DNA of 64,000 nucleotides, from contig JAEUUA010000018.1 of the NCBI GenBank assembly GCA_016787755.1, positions 372,001 to 436,000 of the forward strand, in the 5' to 3' direction. Below the pieces are notes generated by a model that saw only the letters and a program-made list of their open reading frames with translations, was not told the origin of the DNA and ran no database searches. This stretch comes from Cyclobacteriaceae bacterium. GTDB taxonomy: Bacteria > Bacteroidota > Bacteroidia > Cytophagales > Cyclobacteriaceae. Below are positions 8,777-17,422 of this stretch, in pieces. Within the stretch, counting starts at the first letter, position 1. Every line of letters starts with the position of its first letter. The position numbers and the translations under genes were made by a program.

Positions 8777-10029
8777 GATTACTGAGGCGTACTGTTAGAA
8801 ATTTCATTGTATATGCTGCACTTCTTTTATTTGTGTGTACACCTTTATATTATCTCGCCATTCAACAACTCTTTGTAGAAGAAATGGAGGAAGAACTTCT
8901 CCATCATAAAGAAAATTTTGAAAAAATTGTCCCGAAAATAACTACAGAAAATGATCTTCACCTTTATGAAAGTATAAATGAGGAGTTCCGGTTAAAAGAA
9001 GCAACCCGATGGCCAATTGCTGATTCGATTTTCACAATCGAGCTTTATGATTCTCTTGAACAGGAAGTAATTCCTTTCAGAGTACTGCGAACCGGTATTA
9101 CCCTACAAAATAGAAATTATGAAGTAATCATCAGCGAGTCGGTTGTTGGTAGCCAAGATTTAATAAAAGCCATTGTAGCTATACAAGCCAGCCTGCTATT
9201 TCTTCTCCTGTTGGGATTCATACTTATTAACCGGAATCTTTCAAAGGTGATATGGAAACCATTCTATACAATTCTTGAAAAACTAAAGCAATATCAAATT
9301 GATAAAGACTTATCAATCAGCCTCCCAAAATCTAATATAACTGAATTTGAAGATTTACGAATCGCGATTGAGCAGCTACTTATTAAAAATAGAGAAGCCT
9401 ATGTGAGTCAGAAAGAGTTTACAGAAAACGCATCGCATGAATTACAAACACCGCTTGCGGTTTTCCGTTCAAAACTTGAATTATTAATGCAATCTGAAAA
9501 TATTACGAGTGAACAAGCAGAGTTAATAAGTGATTTGCTAACTGCTACTGATCGGATTGCACGGTTAAATAAAAATCTGCTTCTTCTTTCTAAAATTGAG
9601 AACAATCAGTTTCCTTCAAAACAAAAACTACTGATAAGTAAGGCTGTTGAAAAAACAATCGAACTTTATCAGGGAACTATTTCTGAACGAAAGATAAAAG
9701 TTTCTTTGTCGGTCGATAATGAGGGGGTTGTCGCGGCTAATCCTACCCTACTGGAAATTTTATTAAGCAATCTTATTTCCAATTCCCTAAAATATTCTCC
9801 TGAACATAGTGAGGTTTCGATAAGTATAGATAATAAATCACTACACCTAATCAACCCGGGCGAACCCTTTAAGAATCCAGAAAAAATCTTTCAACGCTTT
9901 AATCGCGAGTCAAGAGTTGTTCAGGGGCATGGACTTGGGCTAGCCATTGTAAAAGAAATTTGTGATGCGGAAGGATTTGAAATTGTATACTCTTTCAATT
10001 CAGCGCACTCTTTCCAAGTACAATTTTGA
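8773..10029 (+). CDS. Sensor histidine kinase, partner of the OmpR-type regulator
   Basis: Membrane kinase of 418 residues. The first helix is at about 9-29, a roughly 105-residue periplasmic sensor segment follows, and the second helix is at about 136-154. A HAMP-like linker comes next, then HisKA with phospho-acceptor His222 in NASHELQTPL. The ATPase domain has an N box LSNLISNSLKYSPEH and a G box GHGLGLAIVKEI. The acidic periplasmic segment (EEMEEELLHHKE and onward) could sense cations or cationic peptides as PhoQ does; this is inference. It is cotranscribed with the regulator through an ATGA overlap. Confidence 0.95.
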   Translation: MRLLRRTVRNFIVYAALLLFVCTPLYYLAIQQLFVEEMEEELLHHKENFEKIVPKITTENDLHLYESINEEFRLKEATRWPIADSIFTIELYDSLEQEVIPFRVLRTGITLQNRNYEVIISESVVGSQDLIKAIVAIQASLLFLLLLGFILINRNLSKVIWKPFYTILEKLKQYQIDKDLSISLPKSNITEFEDLRIAIEQLLIKNREAYVSQKEFTENASHELQTPLAVFRSKLELLMQSENITSEQAELISDLLTATDRIARLNKNLLLLSKIENNQFPSKQKLLISKAVEKTIELYQGTISERKIKVSLSVDNEGVVAANPTLLEILLSNLISNSLKYSPEHSEVSISIDNKSLHLINPGEPFKNPEKIFQRFNRESRVVQGHGLGLAIVKEICDAEGFEIVYSFNSAHSFQVQF

Positions 10030-10358
10030 TGGCAGTCAAGTTAAATTGAGGGAGTCATCCCAAATCTTATGAGTTACGGGCAAAGAACTAACCAGTACCT
10101 GCAGTGCTATATTGAGGTAATGATCTGTATGCTGGCCTTGATCCATGCAGGACATGAGTTTTAAAAATTAATGACCTATTCGATTATCCTTCCACTGTTA
10201 GTTTTCTTTAAATATTCAACCTCTCATGTTAATTCAGAATGAATTCAGAATCACTTTTCTATTTCACATAGAAGAAATAATTTAATCCCCCTTCCGTTAG
10301 ATAATCGCATGTTAAACTCATTAAAAGATCAGTATTTTACCTTCCTAGCCAAATAAAT
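10030..10358 (+). other. 329-bp intergenic region with regulator-like direct repeat
   Basis: No coding region of useful length is visible. It holds the phased repeat at 10233-10251 and presumably the promoter of the following five-gene operon. I did not see a convincing -7/-33 pair or a terminator for the upstream kinase gene. Confidence 0.6.
10233..10251 (+). promoter_or_regulatory. Candidate OmpR-type response regulator site (perfect direct repeat, 11-bp period)
   Basis: TTCAGAAT at 10233-10240 and again at 10244-10251, exactly 11 bp apart (each inside a 10-bp repeat AATTCAGAAT). The same motif and period are found at 6108-6126 ahead of the regulator's own operon. It lies 107 bp upstream of the operon start. 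Confidence 0.55.
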
Positions 10359-10781
10359 ATGAAGAAAATTTTTGGCTTTCTCTTTCTCGCAGGAATCGTT
10401 GGTATGGTAGCATTCTATATGCTCTATATGCTCTATATGCTCTATAACAAACCACACCGGAATCCTGCAGACGAGACATCAATCCAAATCACCTCAAAAG
10501 ACCTGTTCGATAAGTTTAATGCCGATGAAATGAGCGCAAATGCATTATTTCTAGACAACGTATTGGAAGTAAAAGGGAAGGTTTTAGAGGTAACTGCCAA
10601 TCAAGATCAAATGACTGTGATCGTATTGGAAACTAACGATCCAATATTTGGTATTCGATGCTCGATGAGTTCAACTACTGAAATTAGTCCATCTGATTTG
10701 GTAATCGTACAAGGGATATGTACAGGTTACTTGTCCGATGTAATTATTACAAATGCTTTTTTAAAAGAAAAAATTGAATGA
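10359..10781 (+). CDS. Membrane-anchored OB-fold (tRNA_anti-like) protein
   Basis: Small exported protein of 140 residues. An N-terminal anchor helix (4-29) contains three tandem copies of the tripeptide MLY (21-29), encoded by three exact copies of ATGCTCTAT. The rest reads as an OB-fold of the tRNA_anti-like family (VKGKVLEVTAN, then CSMSS, VQGICTGYLSDVIITNA). These periplasmic OB-folds have no assigned substrate. It is the first gene of an operon, overlapping the cytochrome-like lipoprotein gene by ATGA. Confidence 0.75.
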   Translation: MKKIFGFLFLAGIVGMVAFYMLYMLYMLYNKPHRNPADETSIQITSKDLFDKFNADEMSANALFLDNVLEVKGKVLEVTANQDQMTVIVLETNDPIFGIRCSMSSTTEISPSDLVIVQGICTGYLSDVIITNAFLKEKIE

Positions 10782-11500
10782 ATAAGCAAAAGCAGTCACT
10801 TATTACTAATAATCAATTAATATCGCTAGGGTTTCTGGTGAGTTCTTTCTTTATTATCCATTCATGCGTTCATGATCCATTGCTAGATCCCTACTCACTC
10901 AACGAAGGCGAGTTTAACACACCAGGGTGTGTATACAGTGGCGAGGTGTGCTTTGAAAGTAGTGTGCTTCCAATTTTTATTTCCTCCTGTACACAAAGCA
11001 AATGTCATGATGCTGCAACTCATGAAGGAGGTTTTGTATTAACGAACTATACAAATATTGTTAGAAAAGGGATTGTGCCAGGAAATGCGAATGAGAGTAA
11101 ATTATATAAAGTATTGTTTGGGTCTGGAGAAGATCGAATGCCCCCTGATGGATCGTTAACCCAAGCCCAAAAAGATTCTATAAAGGCATGGATCAATCAG
11201 GGCGCAAAAAATACTGTGAACTGCAATTGTTCTTGTGACCCCAATCAATTCACTTACACAGTAACAATTAAACCACTGCTCGCCACTCAATGCGTAGGAT
11301 GTCATAAGCCTGGTTCGCTAAGCGGAAATGTTGATCTCTCTACGTACACATTTGTGAATACCCAGGTTGCAAATGGCAAATTGCTAGGTACGGTCAGCCA
11401 TTCGGCAGGCTTTACATCAATGCCACCCGGATCAAAACTTAGTAACTGTCAAATCCGGCAAATAACAAATTGGATAAATGCAGGAGCTATTAATAACTAA
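10778..11500 (+). CDS. Di-domain cytochrome c-like lipoprotein
   Basis: Exported protein of 240 residues with a lipoprotein-type N-terminus ending in IIHSC. It contains two related cytochrome-like modules. The first has CTQSKCH, a CX4CH haem motif, and DRMPPDG; the second has the classical CVGCH and SMPPGSKL. Each module ends in a WINQGA or WINAGA helix, as in planctomycete-type cytochrome C domains. Haem attachment at the CX4CH site is plausible but not certain. It is in the operon with the OB-fold protein, a second lipoprotein, YceI and DUF5777. A redox role at the outer membrane is likely, with no known partner. Confidence 0.8.
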   Translation: MNKQKQSLITNNQLISLGFLVSSFFIIHSCVHDPLLDPYSLNEGEFNTPGCVYSGEVCFESSVLPIFISSCTQSKCHDAATHEGGFVLTNYTNIVRKGIVPGNANESKLYKVLFGSGEDRMPPDGSLTQAQKDSIKAWINQGAKNTVNCNCSCDPNQFTYTVTIKPLLATQCVGCHKPGSLSGNVDLSTYTFVNTQVANGKLLGTVSHSAGFTSMPPGSKLSNCQIRQITNWINAGAINN

Positions 11501-11505
11501 GAATA

Positions 11506-11874
11506 ATGAAACGGAATAATTATATATTATTGATACTAGGACTTTCATTTTTTGGGTGTTACTACGATAAGGTGGAAGTGCTATACCCTGGCTCAACACA
11601 CTGCACCGAAATTACAACTTCCTTTTTTAGTGTAAATGTATTACCTCTTTTAAATTCACGTTGCAATAGTTGCCACGGAGGCTCATCTCCTTCGGGTGGA
11701 ATTGCGCTGGATACCTATGATAATGTATTAACATATGTAAACAAGGGTAGCCTGATGGGAAGCATCAACTTCCAATCCGGTTATTCACCAATGCCTAAAA
11801 ACTCCGGAAAAATGTCCGCTTGTGAGATCAGAAAAATTCAATCCTGGATAGACGCGGGAGCATTAAATAATTAA
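11506..11874 (+). CDS. Single-domain cytochrome c-like lipoprotein
   Basis: Protein of 122 residues with a lipobox-like FFGC near residue 18. One cytochrome module carries CNSCH, a distal YSPMPKNSG with a candidate Met ligand, and the terminal WIDAGALNN. It closely matches the second module of the preceding protein, so it probably arose by duplication within the operon. It starts 5 bp after the previous stop. Confidence 0.8.
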   Translation: MKRNNYILLILGLSFFGCYYDKVEVLYPGSTHCTEITTSFFSVNVLPLLNSRCNSCHGGSSPSGGIALDTYDNVLTYVNKGSLMGSINFQSGYSPMPKNSGKMSACEIRKIQSWIDAGALNN

Positions 11875-11891
11875 TAGTAATTTTTATTATT

Positions 11892-12443
11892 ATGAAACGT
11901 ATAATTCTAATTCTCATTTTGGGTTGCTTAATAACTGTTGGTTTTTCCCAAACGTTACAAATGACCCGTAGCGGACAAATATCTTTTTTTTCCAAAACTC
12001 CTATGGAGAATATCGAAGCCGTTAATAATGAGGTAACAAGTCTATTAGATATGGGTAAAGGTGAAATTGTTTTTGCTGTTTTGATTAAGGGTTTTCATTT
12101 TGATCGTGCGCTTATGGAAGAGCACTTCAATGAAAATTATATGGAGTCAACCAAGTTCCCTAAAGCTACATTTCAGGGGAAGATCACAAATACCTCAAAA
12201 ATTGATTTTACAAAAGATGGCACCTATGAAGCCTTAGTGGAAGGTGACCTGACTATTCATGGAGTAAAACAAAGACAGACAGCAGCAGGAACCATTACTA
12301 TTAAAGCCGGTAAAATAGCTGCCACTTCTACATTCATTGTCAAACTCGCAGATTACCATGTTGAAATTCCATCGCTTGTAGTAGAAAAAATTTCTAAGAC
12401 AGTTGAAATCAAGGTAAGCTGTCAATACGAACCAAAATCTTAA
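11892..12443 (+). CDS. YceI family periplasmic protein
   Basis: Secreted lipocalin-like protein of 183 residues with a signal peptide (1-19, cleavage near GFSQ) and the YceI pattern: NIEAVNNEV, ESTKFPKATFQG and GDLTIHGVKQRQ. YceI proteins bind polyisoprenoid-type lipids in a hydrophobic barrel. In Bacteroidota they often accompany cytochrome-like proteins in the same operon, as here. The ligand is unknown. Confidence 0.9.
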   Translation: MKRIILILILGCLITVGFSQTLQMTRSGQISFFSKTPMENIEAVNNEVTSLLDMGKGEIVFAVLIKGFHFDRALMEEHFNENYMESTKFPKATFQGKITNTSKIDFTKDGTYEALVEGDLTIHGVKQRQTAAGTITIKAGKIAATSTFIVKLADYHVEIPSLVVEKISKTVEIKVSCQYEPKS

Positions 12444-12444
12444 T

Positions 12445-13341
12445 ATGTTACGCGCCTACCTCATTTCGTTCTTAACACTCCTTTCATCTTCTGTTTTTTC
12501 TCAGGATGATCTGATGAAAATGCTGGAAGATGAAACAGTAACCTTAAGAAAAAAGGACTATACAACTGCTACCTTTAAAACTACGCGACTCATCAATGGG
12601 CATTCGATAGAAAACGTTGCACCGGGTGTGCTGGATTTTAGAATCTCTCATCGATTTGGGTTTTTGAGTGGCGGAGCCTACGAATTATTTGGATTGGATA
12701 ATGCTACCATGAGGATGGCCTTTGATTATGGCTTGTCAAAACGCTGGATGATTGGTGTTGGACGAAGCACGTATCAAAAGCAGTTTGACGGATTTACTAA
12801 GTTTAAATTTTTACGTCAATCCAATAAAATGCCCATTACGATGAGTGCAGTTGGTGGAGTAATGTACAAGTCATTAAAATTTGATAATCCTGATCGGGTA
12901 AATTTTTTAACATCAAAACTATACTATTCTGGCCAAATCTTGCTGGGGAGAAAATTCAGTGAAAGTTTCTCTCTTCAATTTATGCCTACGGTTATACATT
13001 ATAATCTTGTTGAAGGCGTCAATGATCCCAATGATGTTTTTTCAATTGGAGCTGGTAGCAGAATGAAGTTAAGCAAACGCGTTAGTATAAATATTGAATA
13101 CTATTACCAACTCCCGAACTTTAAATTGCCCGGAACAACTAACTCACTATCTGTTGGTTTTGATATTGAAACCGGTGGCCATGTGTTTCAGTTATATGTT
13201 ACCAACTCCTCTGGTATGACTGAACGATCCTTTATAGCAGAAACAACCGGAGATTTCTTTAAAGGTGACATTCGATTTGGATTCACGATATCACGTGTTT
13301 TTACAATCGTAAAACCAAATCTAAATACCGCGGGCGGGTAA
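12445..13341 (+). CDS. DUF5777 family beta-barrel protein
   Basis: Secreted protein of 298 residues with a signal peptide (1-19, SVFSQ). The body is rich in alternating aromatic/polar strands and matches the DUF5777 pattern: APGVLDFRISHRFG, FGLDNATMRMAFDYGL and GRSTYQKQFDGFTKFK. It ends in barrel-like strands (IRFGFTISRVF), so it is probably an outer-membrane protein. Family members are usually the last gene of cytochrome/YceI operons. The stop overlaps the convergent DUF2064 gene by 21 bp. Confidence 0.8.
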   Translation: MLRAYLISFLTLLSSSVFSQDDLMKMLEDETVTLRKKDYTTATFKTTRLINGHSIENVAPGVLDFRISHRFGFLSGGAYELFGLDNATMRMAFDYGLSKRWMIGVGRSTYQKQFDGFTKFKFLRQSNKMPITMSAVGGVMYKSLKFDNPDRVNFLTSKLYYSGQILLGRKFSESFSLQFMPTVIHYNLVEGVNDPNDVFSIGAGSRMKLSKRVSINIEYYYQLPNFKLPGTTNSLSVGFDIETGGHVFQLYVTNSSGMTERSFIAETTGDFFKGDIRFGFTISRVFTIVKPNLNTAGG

Positions 13342-13911
13342 ATCCTTCTCTTCATCTATGTCTGTAAGGCATGGCAATTGACCAAAGGTTATGTTGAGTC
13401 CTTCAAAATCTTTAACTGTATTTTTATAAACGGTGTTATTACCCCAAACTTTATTACTAAAAAGTTCGGTGTGCAATTGTTTCATTCCCAACAGATAATA
13501 GCCACCATCAAGGGCCGGGCCTATCACCGCATCATGGGTAATTAATTTATTGAATGACTCATTCAATATTTCACCTGTTAACTCCAGACAATCCGTGCCA
13601 ATGATACAAACACGCTGGTACCCTTTTTGAAAAGCACAATCAAATGCTAAATGCATTCTATCACCAAGTGTATCTCCTACCTGGCGATCCTTAAGGAATA
13701 GGTCATTCGGCCAGTTGTCCTCCGTATCTACAAAGTCTGAATACCAAACCACACGATCACAATTAACTTCAGAAGCAATAGATCGCGTGTGAGCAGCTAA
13801 CTTTAAATAAATTGCCAATGCGCGTCCATCTCCCACGGTCGCGGCCAGTCTTGTTTTCACTTTTCCAAGTTCCGGATTTCGATAAAAGATAATTAGCAGA
13901 TCAGGCTTCAT
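13321..13911 (-). CDS. DUF2064 / TIGR04282-type glycosyltransferase
   Basis: Cytosolic GT-A-fold protein of 196 residues. The N-terminal FYRNPELGKVKTRLA resembles the nucleotide-binding loop of nucleotidyltransferase-like enzymes, followed by IGTDCLEL and the conserved PALDGGYYLLGM, then TDIDEEKDL near the end. TIGR04282 members are named for arsenosugar biosynthesis, but most occur without arsenic genes. Here it closes a glycosyltransferase operon, overlapping the upstream membrane enzyme by 11 bp. It probably acts in a glycolipid or glycan pathway. No arsenic gene is nearby. Confidence 0.8.
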   Translation of the reverse strand: MKPDLLIIFYRNPELGKVKTRLAATVGDGRALAIYLKLAAHTRSIASEVNCDRVVWYSDFVDTEDNWPNDLFLKDRQVGDTLGDRMHLAFDCAFQKGYQRVCIIGTDCLELTGEILNESFNKLITHDAVIGPALDGGYYLLGMKQLHTELFSNKVWGNNTVYKNTVKDFEGLNITFGQLPCLTDIDEEKDLPARGI

Positions 13912-15244
13912 AATTTGTCAACGTATGTCTTCGCGAAATAATCTCAAAAACAAAATATCCAATAACTACGATGTACTCAAAAGCAGTAAGCCACAAATTC
14001 TCGATGAAGCCAGTGGCTGTATAGCCCACATAGGTTAAGAAAATTAGGCCTGTCCATACTATAGGAAACCGATAGGAAGTGAATACAGAAAGCGCCAGTA
14101 ATGTTGTAATATACCAGGGATGGAGGATTGTGACAAAGAGAAAGTAAATTGCCAAAATCCACATCCAATCGTTCATCAGTATTTTGATTGAATCCATCAT
14201 GTTATCGAAACTCCATGCTAATCCTTTTCGAAAGGAAAAAATCAAAATCAAGATTGCAGCAATCAATCCCAACTTCCAACCGGTTGTTTGAATGGTGTTG
14301 TATCCATACTGCCAAAATCCATATTCGCGAATCAGATAGTATAAACTCGCATTGAATTCAAATTTGTTGAAATACAAGCTCACACTGTTCATCATCGATT
14401 GAAAAGCAGATTGATCATACATAGGGAAAAATATCAATACACCCGATAGAATTACGATCGCTCCATATTGAATAGATCGCTTGACGCCAAGTGAACGCAG
14501 TAAACTTGGAATAAAAATCAGCGGCAACAGTTTTGTACCCACCGCAAGGGTAATATTCATTGCTGACACAATCCATTTATTAATAATCATCAGATAGACA
14601 GCCATGAGAAGGAAGAAAATTATCAATCCCTCAAAATGCAAATTTCCAACAAGCTCAATAATAACAAGAGGGTTAAGCGCATAAATCAAAATATTCTTAG
14701 CCGGTAAAGAAAATCGCCTCAATACTCTATGAATTAAAACTAAAGTACCTGCTTCTGCTAAAAGTAAAACGACACGCATCACGATTACACTTCCTAAAAC
14801 AGAGTTGGGAGAAATTTTTACTGAAAATAAAAATATGAACTGTGCAACAGGCGGATAAACCGTAAAATAAGCGGAACTGTTCAAGTGAGTAAAAAGATCA
14901 TGATTAATCCCCGCAATATTTTGTTGTAAATAGATTGATGGCAATTCAGTAAACGGATGATAGCCCGCACTCCATAATCTTCCGTCCCAAATGAACCGAT
15001 AAAAATCATCGGAGAGTGATGGCAGTGAAAACATAAAAATAATCCTGAAAAGAAATCCTGCTATTACCCAAAATAAAATTTGGGGTTTATCTTGTTTGAT
15101 GACCCATATGTAAATCCAAAACAAAATCACATAAAGAGAAATTAAATAAGTTGTTTCATGTCGCTGAATAACATAACTAATCAATCCATACCCGATTGCT
15201 GCAAAAAGAATTAACGCATAGTATATAGGCTTTTGCCTATCCAT
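13901..15244 (-). CDS. Polytopic GT-C type glycosyltransferase (DUF2029/GT87-like)
   Basis: Integral membrane protein of about 447 residues with some 11-12 hydrophobic helices. The first loop carries the acidic SDDFYRFIWDGRLW segment and the second a VYPPVAQFIF motif, typical of GT-C enzymes that use polyprenyl-phosphate sugars. The ATG at 15244 (MDRQKPIYYAL) overlaps the upstream stop by 8 bp and fits coupling better than an in-frame TTG start at 15289. It likely uses the lipid-linked donor made by the upstream GT2 enzymes. The acceptor is unknown. Confidence 0.75.
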   Translation of the reverse strand: MDRQKPIYYALILFAAIGYGLISYVIQRHETTYLISLYVILFWIYIWVIKQDKPQILFWVIAGFLFRIIFMFSLPSLSDDFYRFIWDGRLWSAGYHPFTELPSIYLQQNIAGINHDLFTHLNSSAYFTVYPPVAQFIFLFSVKISPNSVLGSVIVMRVVLLLAEAGTLVLIHRVLRRFSLPAKNILIYALNPLVIIELVGNLHFEGLIIFFLLMAVYLMIINKWIVSAMNITLAVGTKLLPLIFIPSLLRSLGVKRSIQYGAIVILSGVLIFFPMYDQSAFQSMMNSVSLYFNKFEFNASLYYLIREYGFWQYGYNTIQTTGWKLGLIAAILILIFSFRKGLAWSFDNMMDSIKILMNDWMWILAIYFLFVTILHPWYITTLLALSVFTSYRFPIVWTGLIFLTYVGYTATGFIENLWLTAFEYIVVIGYFVFEIISRRHTLTNYEA

Positions 15245-16694
15245 GTAAGGATGCTTTAAGCGAATAATAAAACACGCTTCCGAAGCCAAGGGCTAACATC
15301 CCATGAAAGAAAATCAATCCTGCATCGTTGAGCCAAATGCCTACTACAATTCCAAAGATAAAATAAATACAAAGCAACGCCTCTAATAAAACATTGAAGG
15401 TAATCCGCGACTTCACATAACTATTTCCGAGCCATGAGTCGTGCTTATTTGTTACATTAAATTTTGGAGTTCGGATAAACGGAGTCTTACGCCCAACTAA
15501 TCCTTCAAACACTGCTAATCCATTATGCAGCGACAGTCCCATTGATACGATCAGGAACCTCGGGTACAACGACCAGAAAGTTTTCGCTGGAGAGTCTGCA
15601 TAAAATTGTTTAGTGGCAATCCAATAAAATAAGGTAATAGAAAAAAATCCAATCAAAAATATAATTCCCACTCTGAACAGCCAGCCCATTTCCGGGTGCG
15701 TACTCTTAATCCATAACATAGGAATACTGAGTACAGAGGCAATCAGTAAAAACACAAAGACAGAGCTATTGAACAAGTGGAAAAATGCGTGGATTTTGTT
15801 CTTAATGGGCAGGTTGCTCATTAATACGTTGCCAAAATTTTTGCGTGCTGTTTCTGCTGCACCTTTGTTCCAACGATATTGTTGCGATTTAATAGCCGAC
15901 ATAATCACCGGAAGTTCACCCGGAGTAGCTACGTCCTCCAGATACTTAAATTCCCAGCCTTTCAATTGCGCCCGATAACTTAAATCAAGATCTTCGGTTA
16001 GCGTATCTGCACTCCAGCCGCCCGCATCTTCAATACAAGCCTTTCGCCACACGCCACAGGTGCCGTTAAAATTAATAAAACTACCCGATGCCTTTCGTGC
16101 ACTTTGTTCAATAGAGAAATGTGCGTCCAACCCAAATGCTTGAAGTTGAGTAAGCAATGAGTAGTTCTTATTAATATGACCCCAGCGAGTTTGTACTACG
16201 CCTACTTTATCATTCGAAAAATGGGGCAATGTTTTAAGTAAGAACTCGGGTTCAGGTATAAAATCTGAATCAAAAATAGCGATGAATTCGCCTTTTGCTT
16301 TTTGTAATCCCGCAGCCAGTGCGCCTGCTTTAAAATCCTTTCTGTCTATTCGATGAATTCGCCCTATATCAAGTCCGGTTGTACGCAAAGTCTTGATTTT
16401 ACTTTCAATAAGTTCGATGGTTTCGTCAGTAGAATCGTCCAACACTTGAATCTCCAGTTTATCTTTCGGATAGTCAAATCTACTAACAGCTGACAACAAA
16501 CGTTCAATCACGTATTTTTCATTGAACACCGGCAACTGAACTGTTACCATGGGGTAGGCTCGAAGTTTTTGCGGCTCAACATTTTTACTTTTCTTATTTC
16601 GTACATACACCCAGGTAAGGTGTAATTGCCCAAGACTAAACAAGAAAATGTAAAACAGAGAAAGACTGTATAGTATTGTGATAAATAGGATCAT
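15237..16694 (-). CDS. Processive-type family 2 glycosyltransferase (cellulose synthase-like)
   Basis: Membrane glycosyltransferase of 485 residues with one N-terminal helix, then a GT2 domain: VQLPVFNEKYVIERLL, LDDSTDET, the metal-binding DSD in AIFDSDFIPE, the acid motif TEDLDLSYRAQ and QQYRWNKG (the QxxRW motif). About four C-terminal helices follow. The complete D, DxD, ED, QxxRW set indicates an active inverting enzyme. Family members make beta-linked polysaccharide or glucosylate diacylglycerol. It is second in a four-gene minus-strand operon. Confidence 0.9.
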   Translation of the reverse strand: MILFITILYSLSLFYIFLFSLGQLHLTWVYVRNKKSKNVEPQKLRAYPMVTVQLPVFNEKYVIERLLSAVSRFDYPKDKLEIQVLDDSTDETIELIESKIKTLRTTGLDIGRIHRIDRKDFKAGALAAGLQKAKGEFIAIFDSDFIPEPEFLLKTLPHFSNDKVGVVQTRWGHINKNYSLLTQLQAFGLDAHFSIEQSARKASGSFINFNGTCGVWRKACIEDAGGWSADTLTEDLDLSYRAQLKGWEFKYLEDVATPGELPVIMSAIKSQQYRWNKGAAETARKNFGNVLMSNLPIKNKIHAFFHLFNSSVFVFLLIASVLSIPMLWIKSTHPEMGWLFRVGIIFLIGFFSITLFYWIATKQFYADSPAKTFWSLYPRFLIVSMGLSLHNGLAVFEGLVGRKTPFIRTPKFNVTNKHDSWLGNSYVKSRITFNVLLEALLCIYFIFGIVVGIWLNDAGLIFFHGMLALGFGSVFYYSLKASLHG

Positions 16695-16723
16695 TTTTTA
16701 ACCTGCATTTGGCTTCTGCACAC

Positions 16724-17422
16724 TTATAAATATTTAAAGATAATAGTCAATATCTTGTAGCCGGCTGATAATGTTCCTTTCACGGTTCCGCTGATTTTAG
16801 AAAAACCAATTCTTTTGCGATAACGAACAGGCACCTCAGTACATCGAAAACCATTTTTTGCAGCTTTCAGTTGCATCTCTACTGTCCACCCGTAGGTTTT
16901 ATCCTGCATGGCAATTTTTATCAATGTGCTAAAGCGGATAGCCCTGAAAGGTCCGAGATCTGTAAATTTTACTCCATAAAACAATTTTAACAGTCGTGTG
17001 GCGAGCCAATTACCAAATATTTGTTGTGGAGTCATCGATCCCTTTTCCTTTACTCCCAACGCACGCGATCCTATGACCAGATCAGCGATACCTTCTTCTA
17101 TTGGGTTAAGTAATAAAGCTATCTCTTCTGGATAGTCTGAGTAGTCAGCATCTAAGAAAATAATAACCTCTGGCAGTGGGTGAAGTTGCCTAGCATACTC
17201 TATTCCCTTTAAACAGGCGCGACCATATCCTGCAATGGGTTCTCTCAAAACTGTCGCACCGGCTTCTCTCGCTATTTGTTCTGTATTATCAGTTGAAGCA
17301 TTGTTTACCACTATTATCTCTGAAACCATGTTTTTGGGGACTTCACGAATCACTCTACCAATTGCATTCTCTTCATTGAAGGCGGGAATAATTACAACTG
17401 ACCTAAGTGATCTCAAAGACAT
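16724..17422 (-). CDS. Polyprenol-phosphate type family 2 glycosyltransferase
   Basis: GT2 protein of 232 residues resembling dolichyl-phosphate mannose/glucose synthases: VVIIPAFNEENAIGRVI, NNASTDNT, the DxD site in FLDADYSDYP, IGSRALG and VPVRYRKRIGFSKISG. It lacks C-terminal multispan domains, having only a short hydrophobic tail. It probably charges a polyprenyl phosphate that supplies the downstream GT-C enzyme. First gene of the operon, it diverges from CHAT cassette 1. Confidence 0.85.
   Translation of the reverse strand: MSLRSLRSVVIIPAFNEENAIGRVIREVPKNMVSEIIVVNNASTDNTEQIAREAGATVLREPIAGYGRACLKGIEYARQLHPLPEVIIFLDADYSDYPEEIALLLNPIEEGIADLVIGSRALGVKEKGSMTPQQIFGNWLATRLLKLFYGVKFTDLGPFRAIRFSTLIKIAMQDKTYGWTVEMQLKAAKNGFRCTEVPVRYRKRIGFSKISGTVKGTLSAGYKILTIIFKYL

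Noticed and set aside
13321..13341. Overlap of DUF5777 and DUF2064 genes as a sign of frameshift
   Set aside because: A short convergent 3' overlap with both C-termini of normal shape; no sign of a broken gene.
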